From: Setomelanomma holmii
Lineage: Eukaryota > Ascomycota > Dothideomycetes > Pleosporales > Phaeosphaeriaceae
Assembly: GCA_010015745.1 (NCBI GenBank)
Contig: ML978188.1
Location: 1 to 64,000, forward strand
DNA length: 64,000 nt
Direction: 5' to 3'
Shown here: positions 1 to 10,512 of the stretch, piece after piece
Numbering within the stretch: the stretch's first letter is position 1
Layout: each line of letters begins with the position of its first letter
Program-made: the position numbers and the translations under genes
Notes under the pieces: model-generated
The model's input: the letters and a program-made list of their open reading frames with translations, nothing else
The model's database searches: none
What the model was told of the DNA's origin: nothing

Positions 1-650
1 GTGGTACCAGGCAAAGTCCCCATGCATAGATCGGATAGAGAGGAGTCTGGCCAGTGTAGCTCTTGGTAGGTCTAGCTCTCTAGGTCCGTGGCGTGGTGTA
101 TAGTCCAAGTCCCAGCCTTTATACCATTTAGAGAGTTTCGTCTTCTTTTCAGACCACCAGATCTGTTGTGTGCTACGCAGTGCTTTGCGAGCGACTGACT
201 TAATACCTGAGAGTGTAGACACAGCAGCTTTCCCAGTTGGGAGCGTTGGGTGCTGGGCTTCTAGATTGGCTAGTCTGTCTGCGGTTTCGTTACCCTCGAT
301 ACTCTGGTGTCCTGAGGCCCACTTGATAGAGACATCGTGGGTCTCCATAGCACCGTGGCACTCCAGGAAGGCCCATTGTGAGGTAGGGGGTGCGTCGCCC
401 CTAAGGCACCAGATCACCGAGGTGCTATCGATGCACAGCCAGATCCGGCGGATGCTGAGATCTGGTTGCCGCACGGTGTATTGGAAGCCTCTCCACGCCC
501 CTACTGCCTCAGCGTCAAAGACGTGCGAGGTGGAGTTGAGTGACCCGCGGCCACTCTGTAGTTGCTTTCCGCCCTGATACACTGCAAAGCCGTCTTCTCC
601 GCCGGTGTGGTCACTGTTACTTGCATAGCCGAAGTCTGTGATGCAATCTT
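1..650 (-). mobile_element. LINE retroelement fragment, RNase H domain (cut by window edge)
   Basis: Read on the minus strand, about 600 nt give an open RNase H domain of the kind found at the end of ORF2 in fungal non-LTR (Tad/I-like) retrotransposons. Visible landmarks in order are a TD near position 620, FDAEAVGAW near 520, LCIDSTSVIW near 440, and WASGHQSIEGNETAD near 300, which cover the D-E-D-H/D active-site residues. The frame continues to the window edge with a typical post-RNase H region (KWYKGWDLDYTP). Just upstream of the domain (about 650) the frame meets a TAG, and no reverse transcriptase is visible beyond it, so the element is 5'-truncated or internally deleted. The rest lies outside the window. 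Confidence 0.8.
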
Positions 651-851
651 GCTAGCCCATGAGCCGGCACTGTCTCGAACAAGGTCGCGGTCAGTAGAAG
701 ACGAACATCGAACGGAAGCGAATTAGGCATTGCGAGAAAGTCTTCGGTCGCGCGACTGTTTTTATGCTTGGCTTCACCCTGCACGATGTTCTTATTTGAG
801 ATATCATGCTCAAGGACCGTAGCTGCACCGAGCGGCATGAACGTGTTGCCA

Positions 852-1535
852 TTAGCCACTTTGGACTGCGCACTTGTGTCTGTAGAAAGGCAGCTCTTGA
901 GCCGACTCGTCTTTATTCACAGTCGGAATGATTGTCCAGCCCTCGGTGTTGACTTGTAGCTTGGCCTTAGCCTTGCGTTTCTTGCGGGAATCATTGGAAA
1001 GGGCGGACGATGCGGAGCTAGCCGATGTCTTGCGAGTACCTTTGAGGATGGCCCCACCAGCTAGGGGACCTTGCTTAGAGACATTAACTTTGGTAGACTG
1101 CGGCGTGCCGAACTGGGCGGGGATCTTCTTGATCGGCATAGGCACCTTCGTCATGGTCCTGGAATTGGCGACATCGGCATCCGTGATAGTCAGGACCTGC
1201 GGACTGTTGACTATGGGTGCATTGGCGGTAGGCTTGAGGTTGGTTCCCGTCGTTGGAGTAGCCGGTATCTCAACTGGAGCGGAGGTGACGCCAGATTCTT
1301 CGCTAGCCTCGGCGGCTCTCTTCACTGCTTTGCGACGGCGAGTTCGTGCGCTCTTGCAAGTTCCTTGACCTTGAGGTATCGACTCACTGCGCATTGCTGA
1401 GTATAGGCGTAGTTCAAACAGGCGCTGATACTTACGACTGTGACAGCGCAGCGAACGCGTTGTTGAGCTGATCAGGGACCACATTGAGGTCCGTTCAATA
1501 GAACCAACTAGATGATATCTCGGTAATATGCGCAC
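852..1535 (-). other. Open frame, K/S/T/P-rich, possible LINE ORF1 remnant
   Basis: A 227-codon open frame on the same strand as, and 5' of, the RNase H fragment. From about residue 60 onward the translation is rich in Lys, Ser, Thr, Ala and Pro with two basic clusters (ARTRRRKAVKR, RKKRKAKAK). It looks like a disordered nucleic-acid-binding region. No CCHC zinc knuckle or other domain is visible. The order (basic disordered ORF, then RNase H) would suit a LINE that lost its endonuclease and reverse transcriptase by internal deletion, but that is inference. It may equally be a chance frame or a host gene fragment. Confidence 0.25.
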
Positions 1536-1539
1536 CTGG

Positions 1540-2652
1540 CACTCGATGAGTTAAGATTTGTGACAAAGCTGAATCTCAGCTAGTCTGCTTGGTTTTAAGC
1601 TGAGCAGGAGGTGCGAGTAGAACTACGCAACTCCTAGGGATCGTGATGATGATATTGAGGAGCTGTCGTATAGTGGAGTGGAGGTGAGAAGTACTGAGCT
1701 CGAGGTGCGGTTTTGTTTATCTGCAAACGCCCCATTGGGAAGGAGCGACCTTCCACCACGTGACCTGCGCGCACCCGTCCATCAAACGCCCTTCGAAAAG
1801 TCGCATGGAAGTGAGAAGAAGATAGAGACACATGTGCTATTAGTCGTAGAGAATAATGTTCAGCTGATTTGTAGCGCTTCACGATCATTCCTAGAGACTC
1901 AGCCAGCTCCTCTTTTACGAAACCTTCCACCCTGCATGGACGCAGCGGTAGACTCCTGCTCTTTTCCTATTGTGTTCAAGTCCGTTGACGCTGTACAGTC
2001 TCCTGTAGAAGACCGAGCTCAATGGTTCGCAAATTTTGACATGACATGAAAAGCACCGAAAGTAAGCAGACCACAGGCAATTAATGTCGCTTCAACGTTG
2101 GACTTAGAGGCGCGTCGATTGGGATAGTTGTGATGACAGCCACTATGATGTAGAAACCTACCCGCAAAGCTCATAAGAAGTTCTAACAGCCATGTGCTGT
2201 AAAAATCAATCCTGATGGATTGGATGATCGTAGGATGCATAGAGTGTGTGGTGAGGACCAACGTCGTGCACAAGGGTCGGAATCTGGAGACGCAATTGCC
2301 GAAATTCCTCCGAGTCGGCGTCTCCACCTTGTCGCAGCTCCATTTCTCCTGACCCATCGACGGGCCCACGACCTGCGAACGCGGCCAACGCGACTTTGTA
2401 TCCGAGTAACCTTTATGAACAACTAAATCGTGACAGCTCGTGTTGCGATCCGACCCACAATGACTATGTGATTTTGATCAATTGATGGACTTCACGACAA
2501 TGTGCTTGATGCACACGCTCGGATGCTCCTGAGGAGCTGGTCTTCACAATGCAGACAAAGCATTGCGCAACACGTGAGCGGTTTACGTCACAATATTCTT
2601 TGCATTATACCTCTTTCAGACCTTACATACATTGACATGCTCTGCTCTCCCG
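1540..2652. other. Intergenic, no gene seen
   Basis: About 1.1 kb with only short overlapping frames on both strands and no recognisable domain. The last 200 bp form the promoter of the gene starting at 2753. Confidence 0.5.
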
Positions 2653-2657
2653 CTTGG

Positions 2658-2665
2658 TATATAAA
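2658..2665 (+). promoter_or_regulatory. TATA box (TATATAAA)
   Basis: TATATAAA lies 88 nt before the ATG at 2753. That places the likely start of transcription near 2690. It argues against any initiation codon upstream of 2690 and supports 2753 as the start. Confidence 0.6.
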
Positions 2666-2752
2666 CGCCTCCCGCTGAGCGAAGTGCAAAAACTACAAGT
2701 TTGCCGGTTGACACCAGTCTCCAAGTTGCAGCATAACCCTTACAGATACACA

Positions 2753-3538
2753 ATGGCCGTTACAATACAGCATGAGCCCCCAAAAAGCCCTGCATGGCGG
2801 TCGCCATCGATCACACGCCTCGTGTTGCTCGAAAAAGCTCGCCATGATAGAGTTCGCAAGGGAGTTTTCCTGAAGGAACAACCATTCGCAAAGCATGCCG
2901 AGCGACCTCTAAACATTCTGGCTATTAGCCAGAACGATCGTAGTCGCCTTCTGGCTGGGCGCAGATTCGCAATCATCACTGATGGTAACAACGTAATTAG
3001 GAAGAATGTGCCAGTACGAGCGTTGATGGCATCTTTTACCAAGGTCCATGATCTGCTACAGGTCAAGCCTAGCGCCACGCAATTTCACGTACGAGGAAAC
3101 GTCCAGGGCGCTTGTCTTGAATGCCTCTTGGATATCTTTACTACCAAAGAAGGTCTTGAGGTTGGGGAGATCGAGCTTGTCAGCGGCGACTTCTCCAAGG
3201 ACGCCTTGATGTATCAAGCATGCCTAGCACTCGGCATCTATTCTGACCACTCCAGACCACTTCTCAATGCTCTCCGCGCGAGGATTTCACAAGCCCCTCT
3301 TTCCTTCGCTGAGTTGAACACGCTCATCGATCGTATCCCGAGCCACGATCCGTTGTTCAAGTATCTTGCTCACGACTTGTGTAACCGGCGTCTCAAGAAG
3401 CAGATCAAAGATCTTCACGCGTTCGACTGGTGGTTGAATGGGATTAGTAGAACAACTTTAAAGGAGGTAATGACGGAGATTGATTCGAGAAATGTGAGAA
3501 CCCGTAGGACGCGTGAAGGAAGCGACCTAATTTACTGA
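2753..3538 (+). CDS. Uncharacterised 261-aa protein
   Basis: Single-exon gene. I start it at the ATG at 2753 (MAVTIQHEPP) because a TATA box at 2658-2665 leaves no room for the in-frame upstream codon. The protein has no signal peptide or membrane segment. The middle part (residues about 70-240) has alternating hydrophobic patterns reminiscent of small BTB-like alpha/beta proteins: a GRRFAIITDGNNV strand, a VPVRALMASFTKVHDLL helix, and repeated helices with DPLFKYLAHDLCNRRL near residue 205. I do not recognise a named domain. The look is of a lineage-restricted fungal family, but that is an impression, not a search result. Function unknown. Its neighbours give no functional hint. Confidence 0.7.
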   Translation: MAVTIQHEPPKSPAWRSPSITRLVLLEKARHDRVRKGVFLKEQPFAKHAERPLNILAISQNDRSRLLAGRRFAIITDGNNVIRKNVPVRALMASFTKVHDLLQVKPSATQFHVRGNVQGACLECLLDIFTTKEGLEVGEIELVSGDFSKDALMYQACLALGIYSDHSRPLLNALRARISQAPLSFAELNTLIDRIPSHDPLFKYLAHDLCNRRLKKQIKDLHAFDWWLNGISRTTLKEVMTEIDSRNVRTRRTREGSDLIY

Positions 3539-3776
3539 GTCTCGTGAGAAGGAAAGGAAGCGAGGAACCTGCTCATAGTCCAAAAAATATGCTATGACGT
3601 TGCACAAGTAGTTTGGATAGCGAGCAGCAGGTAAGTAAAAAGGTAACGTTAGGTCACTAGTGTATTTCTCTTTGAATTCGTCATTTAACGAGCACCACTG
3701 CGCAATCGTTGTTGCACTGCCATATTTTCCTTCATCGCATAGTCCCTACCAAGCCACCTTGGCCCCAAAGGTCTTC

Positions 3777-4982
3777 TCAGGCCCGATTACGAATGCAACG
3801 CGTGCAGTTCTCAATGTTGCACTTGCTGCAACGCATGGCAGACTTGATGTCGGTATCATCGCAATTGCTGCACGCAGTTCTCTCGTGCGCTACCCATGCA
3901 TGCTGGCACACAATGGGCGCTTCTTGGAGGGTGTCAGCTGGAGTCGGGCGCAGTACATGCTGCTCGTCGAATTGTGGACACTTGCACGTCTTCCATGTAA
4001 CTCTACACATGTAGCAGAATTGATGACCGCAGCGACACCTGTGATGATTAGCAAGGTCAATTGATCGAAAACCTGCGAGGAACTTACAGGATGTGGAAGC
4101 ATCCAACATCTAGTTCGATCAAGTTCCTGCACTTAGAGCAGGTCTGCCACATGACCTTGCCTGCTGCAGCCATGAGCAGCTTGGTCTGCTCATCTTGCGG
4201 ACACAGGCCGTCGTGTGCAGTTTACTTACAGGCCGCACAGGTCTGGCGGTTGCAAGTTGCACACGTACCAACACCGCCGGTGGTGCTAAATGAAGGTGAT
4301 GAGTTTGCCGCAGGTTGTGTCGGAACAAAAAACTGCGTTTTCCTTCTCAAGCTCCTCTTTTTTGACTTTAATTTCTTCGATCAAGTCATCCGTAAGGAAA
4401 GAGCGACAGATCTCCAAGGGAATCTGGTTCCCGCAGCAGCGGGGAGGAAACAGCGTCGAATCCTTGTGAATGGAGATCTCAAAGAACTCCAGGACGCACT
4501 GGTGACAATATGTATGCGAGTCTAGCTGGCAGTCGAGCTGAATCGTGATCCCCACGGGATATGGGTCGGAGCATGCGCAGCAAAGGACGTAGGGCTCCGG
4601 TTCGGGCTCATTATAGGCATGCTGACCTTCACTGTTCCTATCCACAGTCTCGCCCACTTTTTGCTCTTGATTAATGCTGACTACGCTCGCGGTCCACTTG
4701 GCGGCGAACTTTGTTGATTCGGTATCGTCTTCTGCGTCGCCCTCCTCGTCCTGCTGGTCAGAAGCTGTAAGTACGTGTTGTGGACTGTGATTAGAAAGAT
4801 ACTTTCCAACATACCTGTGCACTGAAGATCGAAAGCTGGTCCTGTAAGCTGCGTTCTAGCGCGCGATAATTTGCTGTTTGGTCCGCCTCTGGATCCACTC
4901 CCTGGAGTGCGTCGGTAATCTCTTTAAGCCGCAGCTCGACCACCAACTTAGCGCTGGGGCGATCCAAAGCGCTCACGTCCAT
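3777..4982 (-). pseudogene. RING-IBR-RING (RBR) protein, decayed paralogue
   Basis: Sister copy of the intact RBR gene at 5764-7140. Exon 1 is 4982..4815 (MDVSALDRP start). A 50-bp intron with strong GTATGT and ACAG ends follows, but joining there shifts the frame; only a weak GTGCAC donor 8 nt earlier keeps it. Exon 2 (4764..4088) carries the RING1 cysteines (CCACSDPYP...CHQC...PPRCC) and then meets a stop at 4288..4286. A frame change is needed to continue into the IBR (CATCNRQTCAACK), where a TAA at 4224..4222 replaces the Ser of the intact copy. Exon 3 (4038..3777), after a GTAAGT/CACAG intron at the same site as in the paralogue, gives an intact RING2 (CRCGHQFCYMC). HMT before the RING2 cysteine has become HIL. 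These several lesions argue for a dead gene; an unusual splice form is less likely. Confidence 0.65.
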
Positions 4983-5763
4983 GGCTTTATCTCAAGCCTT
5001 AAGAGCTCAGGTTTTGTCGTGCGTGTTGTGTCGAAAATAGCGGAAACTTGAAAGCAATTTATAATGGACGGGGACGTACATGAAAGTGAAAGAGCTAAGA
5101 TGTGATGGTATAAATACCTTGTATACGGAACGGTACACAAGGTCGGCCTTTTTGTACCGTTACATACGACAAAAGAGCGACGGCTGGGAAAGCAAAGGTC
5201 TCAGTCTGTAGGATCGTGATTCACCCAAGACGATTTTGAGACATTTGATCTTCTTTGCAAATACATCAGTGGAGTGGACCTTTGCAAGGGTAGAATGTCG
5301 GAAGCTCACAATATCTTCATGTTGCCCGACTACGACGTGGGCTGAGTGTGAGGAAAACAACGGTAGCAAGACACCCTGACAATCTGGAAATGGGTTTCAG
5401 AGTACATAGGGACAGAAAAGACGCTTCAGATAAGCTTTGTCGGCATGAACATTCCATGAAAAGTCGGGTGTCATTGACAATGTTAAGATATAACAAGGCG
5501 TTAAGATTTCGCAGGACGAAGCTTGCTACGGAGCTCGCAAGATACGTGTTGATGGACGGACCCCTTACTATCAACTCCATTTGTATTCCCTTTAAGCCAG
5601 TCTCTTCGCCAAGATTACCACCGTTCTACCAAGGCGCTTCTATCAACGATAACTGCAAGCTACAGACGTCAGGGAAAGATGGACGTCTATCATTGCGCCA
5701 GCTGCGTATCCTGTACTCAACTAGCAATCATGAATTCGCCAACACGGTGTGACTTGACTGCCT
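4983..5763. other. Intergenic between the two RBR copies
   Basis: 780 bp holding the 5' region of the decayed copy and the 3' flank of the intact one. A 134-codon open frame on the plus strand (5348-5752) has no recognisable features and I do not call it a gene. Confidence 0.5.
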
Positions 5764-5932
5764 TTACTTGCGGTTGTGAATGCAGCGCCAGCAATTGTGG
5801 ACGTTGCAACCAGTACAGCGCATGATGAAGGGGAGGTAATTCGCTCCACAGCCCTCACAATTTGCGCCGGGCATGCGTCGCCAATCATGCGCATGAGGTA
5901 CGGGTGGTCGTGCTGCAGGAGCAGGAACGGGA

Positions 5933-5972
<40 letters not shown>

Positions 5973-7140
5973 CTGATACATCAGGGAGAGGACGTGTGAG
6001 ATAATTTTCGTCCCACTGTGGGCACTTGCACGTCTTCCACTTCGCACCGCAGAGATAGCAGAACTCATGGCAACACAAACACCTAGGAAAGTTAGCATAT
6101 CGAAGAAGAGGTGTGAGTCTGCTCACTTACGTCATATGGAAGCAGCCTTGCTCCAGCTCAACTATATTCTTGCACTTAGTACACTGTTGCCACTTGCCAC
6201 GCTTCGCTGCGTCCATGAGGAGCTGAACGTGCGGATCGCTAGGACAAAGGCCTTTATGCTCTGCGCTCTTGCACTTCGCACATGTCTTGTTCCTGCAGAA
6301 AACGCACGCGGCGACGTCGGCCTTGATGTCCTTTGGGCGGATAAACTTGGAGCAGTATGCATTTGAGCAGTACGTCGGATTGGGAGTCGCGAGCTCATCG
6401 ACCTTGAGATCGAAGTCCTTGATGAGTTCCTTGGGTAGGATAGCGCGGCATGTGTCCAGTGGGATCGGAACCTTGCAGCATCGTGGCGGAAAGAGGGTCG
6501 TATTGACGAGCGAGCTCGTGAACAGGTCAACGAGACAGGTGCGGCAGTAGGTATGACGCTCCGGATTGCATTGGAGAGTGAGTGTATTTTTGTTCGGGGC
6601 ATCTTCCATGCAAGCACAGCACTTGGTGAGAGCCTTGGAACGGAGAATCTTAGATTTTGTATCCGCCTTCACTTCGCTCGCCTTAACGGTGCGAATACCA
6701 TTGAGCGGAGCTCGATCTGTGATTTCGCGCTCGAAAGATGCGTGGTACAACTCTCTTGCCATGTCCCACTGCCCGACTCTGTCGCACTCGGTTTGGTCGC
6801 AAAGGCTAGTTTCATAGTCGTTGCTGCGCTTGGTGTCTGCGTCGGAGACTGTGAAGCCAGCCAGCCGCATCGCAAATTGATGGTCAGCCACAGCACGCTT
6901 CTCCTCCTCTAGCAGCCTTGAAAACGCGACGCAGTTCTCATGTTCTTCTTTGAGGATCTTAAGAGTCAGGACTTGGCCTTCAAGGACCTGAAGCTGGCGC
7001 TGCAGGTCAGAACGCATGACCTGAAAGCCGGCGCGAGCATCGCCTTCAGGAAGGTCCTCGTCATCGTAGAGACCATCGAGTAGATCATTGATGTCGGAAA
7101 TATGCAGCTCGACGGCAACTTTGGCTGTTTGTGGGTCCAT
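5764..7140 (-). CDS. RING-IBR-RING domain protein (probable RBR E3 ubiquitin ligase), 442 aa
   Basis: Two exons, 7140..6131 and 6082..5764, joined across a 48-bp GTAAGT/CTAG intron; total 1,329 nt, in frame. The N-terminus (MDPQTAKVAVELHISDINDLL) is helical. RING1 begins at CCACMED and ends at PPRCC; the IBR has YCSNAYC, CVFC, CAKC and the KGLC end; RING2 has CTKC, GCFHMTCLCCHEFCYLC and KTCKC. The Cys in GCFHMTC is in the position of the catalytic cysteine that accepts ubiquitin from E2 in RBR ligases. A short Pro-Ala run follows RING2, then a further Cys-rich segment (CEGCGANY...RCTGCNVHNCWRC). Long N-terminal and C-terminal extensions with this layout are common in fungal IBR proteins. Substrates are unknown. 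A decayed tandem copy lies downstream at 3777-4982. Confidence 0.85.
5915..5972 (-). repeat. In-frame hexanucleotide tandem repeat (AP-rich linker)
   Basis: A run of the hexamer GGAGCA (plus strand), with degenerate copies at its left end, encodes an alternating Ala-Pro tract in the intact RBR gene. Being a multiple of six it can change length without breaking the frame. The sister copy lacks it. Confidence 0.8.
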
Positions 7141-7590
7141 ATAGGTTGAATCCAATGCGGCGGTTGAATGCGATTGCGGTGGGAAGAGAAGGCAAAGAAG
7201 CGCTGGTGTGCGAAAATGTGTACTCCATGATGTAACAGTACAAACGCACGGAGATTGCGTATGGTAAGAAGGAAGTGAAGAACAACCCCGCTGGCACACC
7301 GCAAATATGGAGCAAGAGAGGAAAGTGAAGAAGAAATTGCGCTGGCACACCGCAAGTATGGAGTAAACTTGACATTATGAGTACTATTGAGAAGCCAAGT
7401 AATATGTATGGCAGTGCGTGAGTAAGAAAGATATGGCCGGGGCGGTAGTAGCCTTCCAGCCCTGGACGTCAACGTGCATTGATGAACCTTTGAAATAAGC
7501 AAAACTCCAGCAATGGTATCAGTCACGTTTTGACACGTCGACAGAAGAATGCATGAACACCACCCATGCACAACTCGACCGGTATCCAGA

Positions 7591-8516
7591 TCATGAGTGA
7601 TACTTTGCGTAGGCCCGGGCACCCATCGGCATGCTCATCGCCCTCCTTCGACTTGTTGAGCCACCTGCTGCCAGACTTGAGCAGTCTTGGAGACTTCCAA
7701 CATCGTTTCCGATGACAGCAAAACGATTCCAGGCGTCCACAAACTTTGCACTCCAGGCATCTTGGCTGCTACCAAAGTCGGACCACGTCTTCTCAGTCTG
7801 TGAACGTTAGGGATGATGCAATCCAAGGAGGACGGGGTACATACTTGAGTGTTGTTGGACAGCAACTTGTCGCTCTGTAAGCTGTATGGTGCTGTACCGT
7901 CTTTCGTCTCGGTATAGAACTTGGTATCATATACACTTGGCGTTGAATCCAGAGACTTTCCGGCTTGCGATGGGTCGTCATTGACTTGTACGGCGACGGA
8001 GTGGGTACCCATGAGAGCGACAACATCGTCGGACGAGAAGCCCTTGGCACTAAATGCAGTGAGGATCTTATCAACCGAGTCTCTGCTGCTAGGCATGGAG
8101 TTGAGCGCCGCAGCCGTCGAGCTATCTTTTCTTCCAACTAGAGCTTTAACTTTCGGACCCAATGGGCACTCGGAAATAGCGATAGCCGCAGCAAACTGGA
8201 TGATGTCTGCAGCACCGACACTGTATTTTGTTGACCAGCCTTGAAGCTTTCCGCAAATGTCCGAGAGCCCGGCGTTCTCGGCGCGACTGCACTCGTCTGT
8301 CAAGATGAGGCTGCCATCACAGGCATTGTTGATGCAGTCATGGAATGGAGCACGTATGGCGCCATGTGCGTCTTTGCCACATCCTGAAAAAGTTGTTTGA
8401 AGCTCTTTGGCAACATCCGTCCACACTGACGGACAGCTGCCTGACTGCCGAGGCCAGATGTTTAAGGCTGAGGTTGATGCTGCGAGAGCGAGGAGAGTGA
8501 AAGTATACGAAGGCAT
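7591..8516 (-). CDS. Secreted class II haem peroxidase (lignin/generic peroxidase type), 292 aa
   Basis: Two exons, 8516..7845 and 7797..7591, joined in phase 0 over a 47-bp GTATGT/CACAG intron (total 293 codons). Residues 1-17 form a signal peptide (MPSYTFTLLALAASTSA). The distal pocket RAPFHDC carries Arg55 and His59; GADIIQFAAAIAISECPLGP and VGRKDS follow. The proximal haem ligand is His172 in LMGTHSV. The C-terminal exon gives FVDAWNRFAVIGNDVGSLQDCSSL, the usual end of the peroxidase fold, then a short Arg-rich tail. The enzyme uses hydrogen peroxide to oxidise phenolic or lignin-like substrates outside the cell. At 292 aa it matches ascomycete 'generic' class II peroxidases better than basidiomycete lignin peroxidases. 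I see no clear Mn-binding acid triad, but did not model it. AA9 and multicopper oxidase genes follow within 18 kb. Confidence 0.88.
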
Positions 8517-8640
8517 CTTGAAGTATTGACTTGATGAAAGAGTGTGACAAGGTGTGATATCCTCCGAATACGTCGCGTCGAAACAGGAGATGAGACAGCA
8601 AGACTCAAGATACTATTTCTGGTAGGAGAGACGCCTGCAT

Positions 8641-8646
8641 CTTATA
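8641..8646 (-). promoter_or_regulatory. TATA-like box of the peroxidase gene
   Basis: TATAAG on the minus strand, about 125 nt before the peroxidase ATG. Confidence 0.4.
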
Positions 8647-8649
8647 CCT

Positions 8650-10512
8650 GAGATGTTCTCCAGGGCGATTGCTTCGCCACGTCGTTCTTCTAAGCCCAAG
8701 GCCGAACCTACGGGCGCATCTGTCGTTGACCCACACCCCCAGACGTCGCATCACCTACACCGACGCGAGAAATTTGCTCGATTTGGTTCTCACCAAAAGC
8801 TAATCTAGCACGACACTGGCGGACATTAGAACGGTCAATAACTTGCGCACCGAGCTAACGCAGGGCTGAAGTTACAGATGCTTCGTAACGTTAAAGCTTG
8901 TGTCTTTGTCACACGTTAGTCGGAACCAGTATGAAATCCACAGCATTGCGCGATTCGGTAAGGCGCTGAGTTGTGGCTGATGCTCCGCATGTCGATCACT
9001 GTTGGCTGACTGGTCAAGCCATGCAAGTGATCGCTGCTGTGCTCCACACAACGCTTGAACGTATCGGAGCTGACAGCTCACCCGGATTGTGACCGTGGAG
9101 AGCCGAATTATCGTCTCTCGAGAGCTCCGCCTTTTCTGTGAACGTGAAAGGGTCTGAGAAAGGTACTGGAGTCTCAACGCAGTGTGCTTCGTGGCATTCT
9201 TTCGCAAATGGCATAGTGACGTCATGCACGAGCCGAACAGATAAATGTCCGTACCTGCACGTTTCGATTCATGGTTTTGCTTCAGGATGGGAAAGTATCC
9301 TATTCGGTTCCAGAATCCAGGTTCTGGAAATGTTACCTTGCTGTACTCGGGGGATACAGCATCACAACACCCGGTTTCTGTCCCTCCTCGGATGCGATTT
9401 GGCCAATCGACAACCATCACATCCATTAGCTAACGACCGATTGGTCCTCTCGTCTATGACACTGCTTTCAGGCATGGATGTCGATAAGCGATGGATTCGG
9501 AGATGTGGGCGTTGAATGACATTTGTGGGGTTACAAGGTTGTGGTAAGCGTATCCAGGCAGATTCCGCAGCGGTGTCCCGAAATAGTGCAGTAAGCAACG
9601 GCGCCGGTGAGAAACGGCCTTGTACGATGATGCCCTAAACTGAACATGCGATATGAAATGCTATCCTTGATTATGCTCGATGTTGAGTACGAAGAAATCG
9701 TGTTCCTAGACGCACATGTGCAGTCCTGCTAAGAAGCCACTAGCGGCTTGGCAAGTCGGATGGTCTTCTTCTTCGACATCTTTCCACTTCCGACATGCAT
9801 CAACTCCTATCTGGCACTGCAGTGAAACGCGCGCGACGAACGAGTGGTGTGTGTATGGACGTCTTCACAACACTGCAAGGCTTCTTTGCAACAAGTGCCG
9901 TCTAACGCTAATCAGAATAGCACCCGCAACTCCTTTTCTGACCGCCAACTTTAATGCTGTTGCCAGCATTATGCCAATGCTACAATGCCACGATCACGCG
10001 AGACAAATCTCATGGAGATGGGTATCACAGATGCTGTGAGAGCCGTATAGTTTCGGCCATACTTCGTTCTTCAGACCCCAGGGCCAAGTCCTACATTGAA
10101 GATGGTCTTTTTGCAGCAGGGTGAATTGTCTACACAAGCTTTGCTAGATTTGCCTACATTTCCATCAATTCATTGAGTCACTCTGATCTTGCGTGAAGGG
10201 GCGAAGATTCGACAAACACAAGATTGAGCCGGAAGTAAGTCGGCGTTCCAAGGCTGGCTTGCCCCACTTCCCCTACAGGGCCCTTCCCAAACTCTCCCAG
10301 CTCGAATTCAAAGGTGATCTTTACATTCTCAACGCGGTGCTCGGGGTTGTGATTATTTTGAACATTTTCATCTTGGTAATTTACTTGCACCACAACTGCA
10401 AGCACCAGTATACGTTGCCAGGTCCTTCATACGACCCCGAAGAAGCTTCGCCGAGCATCAATGCAAAGCTGGAACCTTGCTGTATTATTGCTATCTTTTG
10501 AATCGTGACAAC
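8650..10512. other. Intergenic, no convincing gene
   Basis: About 1.9 kb. The longest frames (8872-9426 minus, 9716-10039 plus) have no recognisable features. A frame at 10193-10501 contains one hydrophobic stretch (LYILNAVLGVVIILNIFILVIYL) that could be a membrane span, but has no other support. Confidence 0.45.

Noticed and set aside
5348..5752. 134-codon frame between the RBR copies
   Set aside because: Featureless translation in AT-richer spacer DNA; likely chance.
8872..9426. 184-codon frame on the minus strand
   Set aside because: No recognisable feature, no promoter elements, overlapping frames of similar length on both strands.
10193..10501. Small frame with one hydrophobic segment
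   Set aside because: A single membrane-like stretch is not enough; no homology, start context or neighbour support.
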